NCBI GenBank assembly: GCA_012295275.1
Contig: CM022679.1
Span: 25,062,407-25,126,406, forward strand
Source of the DNA: Chrysomallon squamiferum
Taxonomy: Eukaryota > Mollusca > Gastropoda > Neomphalida > Peltospiridae
Length of the DNA stretch: 64,000 nucleotides
Direction: 5' to 3'
The notes under the pieces are model-generated. The model was not told the origin of the DNA. It did no database searches and worked only from the letters and a program-made list of their open reading frames with translations. A program made the translations under genes and the position numbers. Shown piece by piece: positions 1-11,435 of the stretch (position 1 is the first letter of the stretch; every line of letters starts with the position of its first letter).

Positions 1-1640
1 TATAAAATGTCCCAGTTAAAGGACTTGGTGAACATTTAGGAGTATTTTTATCAGTGATTTGGGGAAATATTAACTGGCTTATCATAAACTGTTGTTGTGT
101 ATTATTTTAACTTTAGTCTAGGGTTAAAGTTGATGAATCTAGACTGTTTGAACATTTAAAATTAATATAAAAAGATGCAGTCAGTTCTTGTTTAAGTAGT
201 GCATGCCCTTCCAGTCAATTAATCATACTTAACAGAAAGTAATATGTGTGTGATCCTAATAATATCTGAAAGCTATGAAACTGGTAAATCTGGTTATAGA
301 AATAATAGTTATTTTATATAGACCATATAGTGCTTTATGCCATGAAGATTTTATCTGTTAATCTTGAAATTAATGGTTTATTGACAAGATAATTGTTTAT
401 CCTGGAAGTATCAGGATCTCTGTTCATTAACTGTTATCATCTAAGCAGATGAGTTAACTGCTGATAAATCTGGTTCTACAAACTGTAATTACTTAATGTA
501 GATCACAGAGTGTTTATGTCACTGAAGTTTATGATCAGTCCTCATTACCTGTTAATCTTGAAGATGTTGACTTTCCTTTGATTAAGCTAATTCTTGATGT
601 AGTTAATTAAACATAGAGATTGTTTGTTTTGGAGGTATTAGATTTTTCTGATTTATTAGTCTTGAAGAAGATGACTAAACCATTGGTAGAGCTGGTTCTC
701 AAAAATATAAATACCTATTTTACTAATGCAATGGTTTATGACAGGGCAGTTTTAAAACTGCTGTTCATGATCTGTTAATCCTGAAGAAGATGACTTAATC
801 ATTAACACAGCTATTTCTTGAAAACATAAATATTTGATATACTTAACATTTGGCTGTTTGTCCTGAGGATTTATGGTTTATTGCTTTATTATGTGTTATT
901 CTTTAAGCTGATGAATTAACAGTTCATAAAATTGGTTCTGCAAAAACATGAATATTTGTTATAGTGTTTTGGAGGTGTTAAGACTGCTGTTAGTCTTGGT
1001 GATGATGACTTAACCATTGAAAAAAGTGATTACAGAAAACAAACTCACTTAATGTAGTTACTACAGTGGTTCTTGTCTTGCAAGTATTAGAAGTGCTTTT
1101 CATTACCTGTCAGTCTTTGCACTGATGACTTTACCATCAATAACACTGGTTGTTGAACCACGATGCTGTTATTATGTAGTTAGTAAAGTGGTTGTTTATC
1201 ATTAACAGTTAATACCAATTCTGATGAGTTACCCATTGATAAAACTGCTTCTGAAAAACATTAAGATTTAATGTAGTTAATATAATGGTGGTTAGTTCTA
1301 GAGTCCTGAGAGTGTTTCTAATTATCCATTAGTTTTTATGCTTATGATTTAACCACTAGTAAAACTTGGTTCTAGAAACCATTGATGTTTATCCTGAAGG
1401 TTTTGCGACCTGATAGTCTTGATGACTTACTTAATGTTTGCTACAGCTGATTCTTGAAACTGTGATTATCTAATATAGTTAATATAGTCTGTGCTTTTAG
1501 GTTAACTCCTCAGAAACTGTTTGTCATAAAGCTCGTGATTTAACTGTTGATAAAAGTGGTTCTAGAAAACAACCACACTTAATGTAGTTAATTAACAAAC
1601 TGATTGTAAGTCCTTGAAGTGGTGGCTATAGTTTTTCCTC
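1..1640. repeat. Diverged long-unit tandem satellite
   Basis: About a dozen diverged copies of one AT-rich unit lie head to tail. Each carries a recognisable core: a 'gatgact-taaccattgataaaa' part, then 'ctggttctagaaaac', then 'ttaatgtagttaat', then 'cctgttagtcttgaag'. The 'tggttct' landmark or a close variant recurs near 292, 472, 692, 812, 936, 1145, 1247, 1362, 1445 and 1555. Spacing varies from roughly 85 to 185 bp, so copies have gained and lost segments. The left end is not visible and may continue outside the window. No frame is open. Repetition is read directly from the sequence; the age (old, heavily diverged) is inferred. Confidence 0.75.
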
Positions 1641-2402
1641 AGAGCTAACGTCATTAGTGTTCATATGTTAGTCTGACAGTCTAACACTGATACTGTCTCT
1701 TCGTCAGACATTTAAGCCTTCAGAACATTTAAGAATATTTTACAGTGAATAAATAAATGGCTACACACAGATACATACATACACACACACACACACTTAC
1801 TTTGCTTGCACTTACAAACATAAATCAGATTATATAAATAAATAGATAGGCAACCATTAATTGTGCTTTTCAGATACAAAGTGTTGCAGACATCTGCAGT
1901 GATTGTGAAATTTTAGAAGTATTTTTAACACTTAGTTGATACAGGACTATCGCTCCTGGGTTTTCTGTCCTGAGTATACATAACCTGAATCATAATCCAT
2001 GTTAGAATTAATTTCATTCACACTTTCAGCCAGTGGCATAATTCTGTGTTGTCTGTTCGTGTCTGTTTTTGTCTGTTTTACATCCTTGTCTAGTTAGTGA
2101 TTTTTTTTTTTACTGTTCAGATACCTGCATGTCATTATAGGAAAACAAGACAAATACAGACACATATAAAATGATAGTAATATAACACACAATCATATAT
2201 TAATTAATACATGTATGTTCAGAGACACACATACCTTCATACATGTATGTTTAGATACACACTCATCTGTATTCAGACAGTTAGACACATTGATATGTAG
2301 AGACAAAGAGACAGAGTTATACAGATAATTATATACATTCCATTACATAAGGAAAATACTTTTTAAAACACCGAAATCAAAATATTTATAATATTTGAAG
2401 AT

Positions 2403-2435
<33 letters not shown>

Positions 2436-2640
2436 AATCTATATTTGTGTGTGTGAATAAACCTTGCAAGACAGACATTCTGTTTAATTTGGTAATGAAG
2501 TAATGAATTATGGACAGTTTTCTGTGAATTGTTGGTTAGATACTTCTATCATATTTCTCCTATCTACTCACAAGATTGGCCTTTATCAAATTTTACACAT
2601 AACTTGTGCACTGGCTTTGGAAGACTTATGGTAAATTGTT
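1641..2640. other. AT-rich spacer with small CA and AT microsatellites
   Basis: No gene is visible. The stretch holds a short CA run near 1778-1795, a T run near 2101-2112, scattered 'acatacat' and 'cacacata' words around 2160-2290, and an AT run at about 2407-2435 flanked by GT-rich sequence. Confidence 0.6.
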
Positions 2641-2870
2641 GTTTGCTGTATGTTGTTGCTGTACACCATGTTTAGTTCAAGTAAATTTTTAGTACATATT
2701 TCTGCATTCGTCAAGTTTGCCCAGACCAATTCCATTAAGTGCAATGTTGTTAGGGATTATTACCATTAGCTGGCGGTATTTTCATCAAGTTAAACTGGTG
2801 TTTGTTTAGTGACTTAATCTGTAAATCACAATTTTGTAAAGTTCTAAAATCACTAAAGATTTTGTCATTC
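2640..2870. promoter_or_regulatory. Complex-sequence island, candidate non-coding regulatory element
   Basis: This stretch has mixed composition unlike the surrounding microsatellite DNA. It includes 'caagtttgcccagacc' and 'ggattattaccattagctgg', which contain TAAT-type homeodomain cores (ATTA near 2757 and 2765). No long frame is open. The regulatory role is inferred only from composition and motif content; it may be ordinary unique DNA. Confidence 0.25.
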
Positions 2871-3439
2871 ACATCTTGATATCAAGAAGCCTGGAACAGG
2901 GAACACACCCAATAGGTTTTTTTTTAGTACAGCATTCAGTAGAAAAATATTTCTTCCTCTCAGTCTGTCTGTCTTTGTTTTCTATCTCTCATTCTTTCTC
3001 TGTGTGTGCACATATATGTATATGTGTATGTAATGTTAGAATGTCTCTACATCATCAAAATGGAAAGCAGAGTTTTATTAATCCTGAATCAGATATCAGT
3101 CTAGTGAGATACTATTTTTTTTCTATTTTTTTTAAAAACTTTTGCCAGACTTGGTTATTATTAAAACTATTTTTTTTCTGAAAATCCCAGGATATTTGCA
3201 GAAGGTCTTATTTTTATAAAAATTAATGTCTTTTCAAAGAGAAATCTGTTTGCCAAAAGAGGTGTTAGTTGAAATCACAAAGGTAAACACTGTGAAAAGT
3301 TCTTCTTGCTGAGTTGTCTTTTCTTCAACTATGATCCCAAATACACACACAGAAACATTACGACAAGACTTCAAAAATACCATCAGATAATGAATATGGA
3401 TATTACTCCTTAACTTGTTAGTCAGATTCAATAAGAGGT

Positions 3440-3454
3440 TGTGTGTGTGTGTGT

Positions 3455-3497
<43 letters not shown>
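3440..3497. repeat. (GT)n microsatellite
   Basis: A nearly pure GT dinucleotide array of about 58 bp with one interruption (tct). The preceding stretch, 2876-3439, is AT-rich with a T-rich segment near 3110-3180 and no supportable gene. Confidence 0.97.
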
Positions 3498-3499
<2 letters not shown>

Positions 3500-3859
3500 C
3501 TCGCTATATGTTTGTTGCATGTGTGTGTTTATCAATATAGGTGTGTGATGCTGAGTGAACAAGTTTAAGTATCCAGTTTAACTCAAGTAATTAAATCTGA
3601 CTTTAGTTCAGCCTTTCTAGTGTATTTTCCAATCTGCATTCCACTACACACCATTTCACTACAATTTTTGCATTTTTTATGTTTTACCCTTTTGTGGTCC
3701 AGTGGCAGTTAAATTCGTGTGGCCATGAAAATGAATTCAAATTGAAATTCTCAAGAAAGAATAAATAGATTTGTTTCCAAGGAAAACTTGTTATTGTCTT
3801 GGAAATTGAATACACTGAATAGAAAGTCTATTTTCAGAGATTCTTCTGGATGTATGGGT

Positions 3860-4080
3860 AGCCATGTTCAAATTAAATTATACTCTTCCATACAAGCTTC
3901 ATTGTAAATTGTTGTACCTGAAGTGCAGTGGATTACGGGATGAATTCTTCCCACCAGATCTGTTGAACAAATTCCCATTCCAATTGGTGGCTCATGACTC
4001 GACTGCCAGTGCCTGTTTTATGTGCCATCATTTCATCATTTATGCAGTCATGTCATGACTCCTGTTGCAAAAGCATAAAA
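3860..4080. promoter_or_regulatory. Complex-sequence island
   Basis: Less AT-rich, non-repetitive sequence. It includes 'ccaattggtggctcatgac', 'gactcgactgccag' and 'cagtcatgtcatgactcc', with several TGACTC/TCATGA words of the kind bZIP proteins bind. The 64-codon open frame across it has no recognisable similarity and ends without splice signals I can defend. I treat it as a candidate non-coding element. Confidence 0.25.
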
Positions 4081-4304
4081 TGAGTGTATAAATGTTTTGG
4101 AATAGTGTTATTTTATTGTCTGTGCTTTATTCTGAGTGACAATAGGTCTCCCACAACAATAAAGTAATTACATGGAAATATAAATAATTTTTATAAGATT
4201 ATTTATTCATATCTTGAGATGGAAACTTTAGCATTAAAATGTGTTGCATTTTTTTGTGAAATATTTATTCAGTTATCCACGGTAAAATTAATGTCAGTAT
4301 TTGT

Positions 4305-4535
4305 ATTTTTTTTCTTTTTCTTTTTATTGTTTTTATTCTTTTTCCCATTTTTTTTTTTTTTTTTTCTCTTTCACATTAACCGATTCTGAAAAACGATAAA
4401 ACCGTCTGTGTGGCATGTGACTGGATTCAAATGAGAACATGTTCAAATTGATGGCTGAAAATATGGGGCTATCTTCCCAGGCTCAAAAAAAAAAAAAAAA
4501 AAAAAAAGAAAAAGAAAAAAGGAATAAAAAGAAAA
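4305..4535. repeat. Pyrimidine tract and matching purine tract in inverted arrangement
   Basis: A T-rich tract at about 4305-4371 (T runs broken by single C, with 'ctttttattg' and 'cccattttt') is followed about 110 bp later by an A-rich tract at about 4483-4535. The second tract, read on the other strand, has the same texture (ending 'ggaataaaaagaaaatgg'). The pair could fold into a stem in a transcript. Either tract alone is simple sequence. Confidence 0.5.
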
Positions 4536-4559
4536 TGGCAGTCAGCAACTCAATAAACA

Positions 4560-4700
4560 TTTAATATTGATTGACTCAGACTCATGACTGAATCACTTCT
4601 GTGACATGAGCCAGTGTCACATCTTGTCATGTCACTGTCACATCACCTGACAGACCTCTGACATCCAATCACAATAAGTGTTCATTAAGGTCATTTAATA
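4560..4700. promoter_or_regulatory. Cluster of TGACA/TGTCA words with a short hairpin
   Basis: Within about 110 bp the word TGTCA or its complement TGACA occurs repeatedly: 'ctgtgacatg', 'agtgtcacatc', 'cttgtcatgtcactgtcaca', 'cctgacagacc'. TGTGACA at 4600-4606 and TGTCACA at 4615-4621 are perfect inverted copies around an 8-bp loop. Meis/TGIF-class homeodomain proteins bind TGTCA/TGACAG cores, so a clustered binding region is possible. Function is inference. Confidence 0.3.
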
Positions 4701-4924
4701 TTTTTATTTTACTGAACGGTGTGTGAAAGTTGAATTAATTTCTGCTTTTTGTTAAGAACATGATTTTGTGAGGAGCAAAAGAAAATAATGTGAAATAAAA
4801 AAAAATTGTTTTTTTTTTTTTTTTTACATTAATCATTTTAGACATATAAGAATGAGAAAATAAAATGTTGTTATTTTTTCTTTCCATGCTTTCAACTCTT
4901 ATAGATGCTGTTTTTCTTTTATTT

Positions 4925-4926
<2 letters not shown>

Positions 4927-5009
<83 letters not shown>
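4927..5009. repeat. (TC)n microsatellite
   Basis: A pure CT/TC array of about 82 bp, one of the longest dinucleotide arrays here. The preceding 4700-4926 is AT-rich with a T run near 4808-4825. Confidence 0.98.
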
Positions 5010-5011
<2 letters not shown>

Positions 5012-5540
5012 ATAGTCTGTAAATGATTTTTCTCAGCCTGTTCATAGTTTCAGATGAGACTTTTCATTTTATTTTTATTCTAATATTTTTGTTTGTTTGT
5101 CTTTTTGGTTTTGGCTGTCAAAAATACTAAACATTCTATTGGAAATCACTGAATAAAAACATTATTGGACAAATTTATTCACACCTCATATAAAACCATA
5201 CAACAATTAATTCAATAAATTAGCCACAATTTTTATTGGTTTTTTTTAGAACACACTGTACAGACAACAACTGTTAGTCTGTGTAACATGTTATTGATTT
5301 CCATTGTTCAGTTTTATACCATCATTAAATTGGTTTTGTTTGTCTTCAAGTGTACACCTACACTCATGTAAAACATAATTAATTTGTGGACAGATCTTTG
5401 ATTTGCTGAACAAGCTGTCCTGGTTGAAGCAGAACATGCTTTAATGGTGATTACAGCAATCAAAGAAAGAGTCAGTGTTTGCTGCACACTATTTAATAGC
5501 CGAGAATCTCTCTGGTCTTTCTAAATGTGTATATTTGTCA
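5010..5540. other. AT-rich spacer, no feature seen
   Basis: No repeat array, open frame or RNA-like fold stands out. The sequence is mixed, of ordinary AT-rich composition. Confidence 0.5.
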
Positions 5541-5549
5541 GAATGGTAC

Positions 5550-6045
5550 CATTGACACAAGATACAATCATTAACCAAAGTGTCATCTCAGAACAATAGA
5601 CATACATTTCTTTTCTTTACTTAAACTGTATTTTAATGGTTCTCAGTATAATTTGAACCATGCTTATAACAATCTGTCTTGTTTTAAAATATTTTAATAC
5701 AAGGCACAATCCTTAACCAAAGTGTCATCTTGATAATCATAGACATACATTTGGTTTCTGTTCTTTTATTAACTGTATTTTATAGTTGTTAGGATAACTG
5801 AAATGGCTTAATTCAATCCCTAACCAAACAGCAGACATACATATTTCTTTAATTTTTCTTTGTATTTTCTTGTTGTTAGGATAACTGGAATACTACTTAA
5901 GTCCATTTTGAAATGCATTTGATAAGAGATAAAATATATAAATAACATGATTTTATTAACATTGTACAGACAAGATTATATTTCTTTCTTTTTTTCTTAA
6001 CTTTATTATCTTGTTATTAGGATAATTAGAATGATGCTTGCATCA
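5550..6045. repeat. Degenerate tandem repeat, four units of roughly 120-150 bp
   Basis: The block 'caatccttaaccaaagtgtc', then 'agacatacattt', then 'ttaactgtatttt', then 'gttgttaggataactg' recurs in order from about 5560, 5705, 5812 and 5945. Later copies lose the 'aaccaaagtgtcatc' part. Repetition is visible directly. Confidence 0.7.
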
Positions 6046-6049
6046 GCCA

Positions 6050-6345
6050 GTTCCTTTTCAAATGCTGTTTATAGCCAGGGAAGGTTCAAGCACCTTTGTC
6101 GTGGACACAATTGGTTAGCTTATGTTGTCAGTCGAGGACAGTGTTGGATTTAGATGAGAGTGAGTGTAGTGGGCTCACATCACCCCAATTAGCTCTGGGT
6201 AGAAGCTGATAGGAGTTCTGTAATTGGGAAGTATGACCATCTAATGCTTTGTCCATTGTAAGACTGAACATTTTTGTCTGCCACTGTGCCTTTGGTTGTT
6301 TCTCATGATAGAAACTTGTTGCTGCTTATTACAGGTCACGGTAAT
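6050..6345. promoter_or_regulatory. Complex-sequence island
   Basis: Non-repetitive and comparatively GC-rich. It has 'gccagggaaggttcaagcac', 'gtcgtggacacaattgg' and 'caccccaattagctctggg'. The last contains a CAATTAG homeodomain-type core. No frame is convincingly coding. Candidate conserved non-coding element, by texture only. Confidence 0.3.
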
Positions 6346-7075
6346 GTTAACCCATAACCAAAAAAAAGAAAGTAGACTTTTTAATGTGTTTGGAATGAAG
6401 AAATCATTTGGGCCAGCTTTTTGAATAAGAAATAAAAACTCCTTTGTAGAGAAAGAAATTACACATTAAGAAAAAAGAAAATCATGTTTGTGAATGTTCA
6501 TCTTTACAAATACATCAATAAATAAATAAAAAGTAAATTGCTTATGCAAATAATCAGCTAAAAATAGCAAACCAACAGCCACTTCTTGTCATTAAATTGA
6601 AAGCTTTTAAAAAAATATAATCTGAAAGCATTTCTTTTTTTATTCTTCTGACACTACTTGCATACAAAATCTCATTTATAAAAGCACTGAAATTTTTTAA
6701 AATCTCTTTTTTCTTTTTTGACATAATTTGTTATTATTTTTAAACATGATTTGGTTTTCGTGTATTAAATGCTGGGTTGAATATTCACTGCTGTTTAAGT
6801 TATGATTATAAAAATGGTACAACTGGTCAGAATAAAAGTATCTGTGTGTCTGTTAATGAGTGTGGAACTTCTCTATGGACAAAAAGCATGCTTCAGAATT
6901 TCCTTTTCTTTTGAATTTTGCCAACGCCATTTCTGGCTGTTGCTCATTTAAGTATGAATGGATTTCAGTTGGCGAAATCGTGCAAGAAATTTCATCATCA
7001 GAAAGAGCATCCTGTTTGAAGCAAACATCTTTTTGTGTCTAGACTGCACATCACACTTAGTTGTCTGCAAATCTG
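6346..7075. other. AT-rich spacer, no gene seen
   Basis: Mixed AT-rich sequence with A-rich patches. The 60-codon frame near 6860-7042 shows no recognisable domain and its context has no defensible splice sites. Confidence 0.5.
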
Positions 7076-7079
7076 TTTC

Positions 7080-7660
7080 AGTTTAAAAACAACCCTGTTA
7101 TTAAGGACACCTCTAAAATACATTACAATCGTCAGCTGATTTGAAATGATTTATGTGTCTGTATATGAAACACTCTTATTGAGGACACCTCTAATTTTCC
7201 AAAATCAATATTAATATCCTTATAAAACATGCTTGGTTTTTACTTTTTGCAACAACTCTGTTATTAAGGACACCTGTAAAATACATCACAATCTTCAGTT
7301 GATTTGAAATGATTTATGTTTCTGAATATCTAACTTGTTTTGTGTTACAACTCTGCTGTTGAGGATTCCTTTAATTTCTAATACAGTATCTTTATGAAAC
7401 TTGTTTAACATTTACAGTAACTTTAAAACACAATACACTGCCAAACTAATTTGAAATGATATGTGTCTGAATACCAAGACTGTTTTCTTTTACAATTCTG
7501 TTATCGAGGACATCTCTAATTTCTGTTGTAATAATAATATACAACTTGTTTAATTTTGTTATACTTCTAACAGTAAATTTCTTATTAAATACACCTTTAA
7601 AATACAGAACAGTGCCAAACTGATTTGAAATAAGTTATGTGTCTGAATATTAATTTTTTA
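7080..7660. repeat. Degenerate tandem repeat, units of about 150-170 bp
   Basis: The words 'ctgttattaaggacacct', 'taaaatacattacaatc', 'tgatttgaaatgatttatg' and 'gtgtctgaatat' recur in the same order. The 'tttgaaat' landmark sits near 7140, 7301, 7452 and 7623. Half-units ('ggacacctctaatttc') alternate with the full ones, giving a higher-order look. Confidence 0.75.
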
Positions 7661-7854
7661 TTTATTTACAGTTCTCATTATTTTGAATAAACTTCTGATG
7701 TCATAATCATGGTATCACTGTAAAATATTGTTTACTCTTACATTTAATTTTTTTATTAAGTGTAACTTTAAAATAGGTGAAAATTTCAGATTAACAGGAA
7801 GAGAGATACATTACAGTCTCATTGATATTAAATATATTCAGTTTAACAGTAAAA

Positions 7855-8040
7855 GAACTTGGTTATTATGGACACCCTTAAATTCAATGAAATTTTGCAT
7901 TAAAAGGAAATCTCACATTATGGACACCTTTAAATTCAATTAAATTTTGCATTAAGAGGAAATATCTTATTACGGACACCTTTAAATTCATAATACCTTC
8001 TTAATAAGACATTTCTGAAATACATTACGATCACTTATAG
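7855..8040. repeat. Short tandem repeat with a ~60-bp unit, about three copies
   Basis: Three successive copies of 'ttattatggacacc-tttaaattcaat-aaattttgcattaagaggaaat' are much closer to one another than the preceding 7.1-7.6 kb copies. They share the 'ggacacc' core with that array, so a secondary amplification of one part of it is likely. Confidence 0.75.
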
Positions 8041-8062
8041 GAAAGTAATAATAATTATAATA

Positions 8063-8065
8063 AAA

Positions 8066-8122
<57 letters not shown>

Positions 8123-8140
8123 GCAATAATAATAATCCTT
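8063..8140. repeat. (AAT)n microsatellite
   Basis: About 75 bp of AAT/TAA trinucleotides with rare interruptions such as 'tagcaat'. Confidence 0.95.
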
Positions 8141-8740
8141 TTTTATTTATCAGTATAAAAATATTATATATATTTTTTCAATAAATGTTCTAGAAAAAAA
8201 CACAGTATTTTTATTTATCAACTGATTTTAAGAATTATGTTGCTTGTTAATTTTTTTCACTGACATTTCTAGGAAAGGATCAAAATTTAAAACAGTTTTG
8301 TATATATATATAAGCATGTTTATAAATGGTATTTAAATATACAGAGTTTAATCTGTTTCAAACAAATATATCTGAATCTGAATTTTGATTAAACATTTTC
8401 TTTCTTCATACGGTCACTAAATCATATTTTAATTTTTTTTATTTTTTAAAGTCAAAACATTATTATGTCAAAAACAGGTTTTTATATTGAAAGAGAGAAA
8501 TTGCAGAAACTTTTGACCCATCTCTAAATCAATCTCTATTTTTTTTTTTTCCAATGCAAATTGGATTATCTACAAGAAGAGATTATGGAGGCCAGAGCTA
8601 TGAGAGGGTTCGCTGGCAAAAACTCAGTCTGTCTTTTGATTCACCCCAGAAATTAAAAAAAAAAAAAAAAAAATCCCATAAGAGCATTTCCATTCCCATG
8701 GATGTGTGTAAACTGTCCAAAGTTACAATGTCACCTCACA
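8141..8740. other. AT-rich spacer
   Basis: AT-rich with a small AT run near 8300, T runs near 8540 and an A run near 8655-8671. No gene is seen; the short open frame at 8554-8757 crosses the A run and is not credible. Confidence 0.5.
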
Positions 8741-9150
8741 GTGTATTGATTCGATAACACGAGCTCACTTTGTCCCAAAGAGCAAACAGTCGTGCCTGAT
8801 TTCCGTGTTTCCTCCGTTAGAAAGAGAGCACCAGCTAACCAGACAGACCAGTGTTTCTGTCTCTGTGTACCAAGCATTAAGTGCTGTGTGTGCCTAACTG
8901 TCCGATTAATGTAATTGTTGGAGTTTTATTTCTTCTTCTTCTTCTTTCTTTTTGTTTCTCTTGTGAGAACGCGGTCTGTACTGATCTCAAAGCGATTGTG
9001 TTTGCGGTCATGTTGATTGGAATGGAGTTAATCAGGAGTTATTCTGGAAGATAGATCTCTCTTTGCCTGCGAGATTAACTTGGGCGCTCTGATAGTGTTC
9101 ATTTCATGGCTCTGTGGATTTTTCTCTCTCATTGTCTTTTCCACGGTGAA
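8740..9150. promoter_or_regulatory. Large complex-sequence island, candidate conserved non-coding element
   Basis: About 400 bp of mixed sequence with scattered CpGs, such as 'attcgataacacgagctc', 'aacagtcgtgcctgatttcc' and 'tgtccgattaatgtaattg'. The last has TAAT homeodomain cores. Texture changes abruptly at both ends, to A/T-only DNA from about 9280. No open frame of note. Regulatory role inferred; conservation untested. Confidence 0.35.
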
Positions 9151-9279
9151 CTGTACTTACTTTGAGGTAACTAAGATATTAGGTGAAGTTCAGGGCAAAA
9201 GTTAATTTGCTGGGTAAATTTCAACAGTAGATTTGCTCTTCAGTATGTTGGAAGTAATTCTTTAAGAAATCTTATTATA

Positions 9280-9610
9280 TTTTTTATCACTATTGGAATT
9301 GAAATTTTAAAAATTTCTTTTCAAAAAGATTGTATATAATAGATATTTAACAAATTTATAGCAGTATTTTAGAATGAGAATATTTTCATTAAAAATAATT
9401 AAAATCTTTACTTTTGAAAAGATAAATACTTCCAGAATTAAAAAGATTAAATGAAAAATTAAATAATGACAGAATTAAAAATTAAAATTTAATTAAATGA
9501 AAATAAAAAAAATCCCCTAAAATATAAATCAAAAATTTTTTTAAAAATTAAAAATTAAAAATAGTAATAAAAAAAAAATTAAAAAAATTAAATAAATAAA
9601 AAAAAAGTAA
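9280..9610. repeat. A/T-only low-complexity tract
   Basis: Hundreds of bases composed almost only of A and T, dominated by 'aaaattaaa' words from 9470 to 9605. No discrete repeat unit. Confidence 0.8.
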
Positions 9611-9859
9611 TAAATCAGACCAAACTGGTAGTTAAAACAATGAAAGTATTTCACGTTTTTTAACACTTCGCCTATTAGGATATTAACTGTGCCCTGCTAA
9701 TGCTTAATTATCCAAGCTGTTACTGTGAGAACTGCGAAGTGTGAGAATACATCTGATTCCATTACCAGTAACAGCAGGACTTTTCTTTCTATTCGTAGAC
9801 TGAAATCTGAATGTCATACTACAGATTTAATAATACATTTAACTGTGCACTCTGTTAAA

Positions 9860-10430
9860 ATACTGTCACTTTCTTCCTTGTTTTATTTACTTCTTTCTTT
9901 TTTTCTTTTTGCTTTTCTTCTTTCTTTTTTTTAGCTGTACTTTTTCTTTCTTTTTTTTATTTTTTTTTTTCTTTTGTGAATTTTCCTTTTTTCTTTTCTT
10001 CACTTTTCTTTCTTTCTTTTAGTTATATTTTCCTTTTTCCTTTTCTTATTTTTTCTTTCTTTCTTTCTTTTCTTTAATTTGGTCCTTTCTATTATCTTTT
10101 TAAATTTGATTATTTATTCATCTGTTCTTTGGCTTGTTTGCTCATAGATTAATTTTGTTTTGTTCATTCATTTTTTTCTTTCCTTCATTCAATTTCTTTC
10201 TTTGATTAAGTTTTCATTCCTTTATTTGTTCACTTTATTTATTATTTATTCCTTTGCTTATTTTTTTTTATTTCATTCATTTTATACATTTCTGCTTTCC
10301 TTAATTTATTCTTAATTCAGATTGTTTTTCTTTTGATTATTATTTTCATTTCTTCATTTCTTCCATTCATTTCTTCATTATTCCTTTTATTTATTTATCT
10401 TTGAATTATTCTTATTTTCATTAAACTCTT
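9860..10430. repeat. Long pyrimidine-rich tract
   Basis: For about 570 bp the + strand is mostly T and C in TTTC/TTCT/ATTT words, with very few G. Frames that look open here encode only Phe, Leu and Ser strings and are artefacts. The matching purine strand is continuous enough to matter for DNA structure. Confidence 0.85.
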
Positions 10431-10910
10431 TGCTGCCAAAGCTAAGTACTGTATATAACCACTTTTATGATAGTATTCCAATTTTTGTTTTTAATTAAAC
10501 TGTCATTTAGGGTGATTGCCCATTAAACTATAAAAACATTTTTAAAAAACATTTCCTTCTAAAACAAACCCAAGTTGAGACAAATGAGTCTATAAAAATA
10601 GTCTAAATTGCAGTGTAATACTTGATATTCCTGCTTCAGAAAATTTGTGGGATATGATGATATAAAAAATAAAATTTGATTGTGGTAGTAGTATATGATC
10701 TAGGTACTGAACTCTACTGATGAAAACACAACACTTAAATCAGAATTTCTGTGACCACTAAGGCACAGTCACTCTTCATATTGAAAAATCAAAATTGTGA
10801 CAGATAGAGTAATTGCTGAAGGCATTTCAGAGGTTATTTTAGCCAATCCATCATTCATTAATTTATTTTATTTTATTTATTTAATCAGTCATTTTCTTAC
10901 CTTCACACAC
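10431..10910. other. AT-rich spacer, no feature seen
   Basis: Mixed AT-rich sequence. A 'gaccactaaggcac' word near 10753 loosely resembles an inverted tRNA A box but is not enough to call. Confidence 0.45.
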
Positions 10911-11300
10911 CAAACACACACACACACACACACACACATGAATACAAACACAGACACAATAATGCACATAGTGACACACATAATTATCAATAGCATTTTG
11001 AAAACAATCATTTTTCTCTTCCACAGTTAACCAAAAAAAAAAAAAAAAAAAAAACCCCAAAAAGAATGAACAAAACAATAATAATAAAAAAACATCTTAT
11101 GAAAAATTAATTTCAAAAATTCTAAAGTGGATCTCGTGAAGCATGACACATCTTTGAAGGCCTAGTTGGTTTGTGAATTTAATAACAAATGTGTATGCCA
11201 AGCTGAAGAAAAAAGAAAAAAGAAAAAAAAAGGAAAAGAAAAATAATAAAAGAATATTTCTAAAAAAAAAAAAAAAAAAAAAAAAGAAAAGCGAAAAAAA
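10911..11300. repeat. CA microsatellite and A-rich runs
   Basis: CA repeats at 10914-10938, an A run at 11033-11054, and A-rich sequence at 11205-11300 including a 24-A stretch near 11262-11285. The frames across it owe their length to these tracts. Confidence 0.9.
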
Positions 11301-11376
11301 ACTAAATTTATATTGATGTGAGGAAACACAATTGTTGTGACAGATCACATATTGGCACTGGATGAATGTAGCTGCC

Positions 11377-11379
<3 letters not shown>

Positions 11380-11408
<29 letters not shown>

Positions 11409-11435
11409 CCATACCATCTCTCTCTCTCTCTCTCC
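11380..11435. repeat. Interrupted (TC)n microsatellite
   Basis: Two TC arrays separated by 'ccatacca'. Confidence 0.95.

Noticed and set aside
10745-10775. Inverted tRNA A box ('gaccactaaggcac')
   Set aside because: Single weak box with no partner at the right distance.
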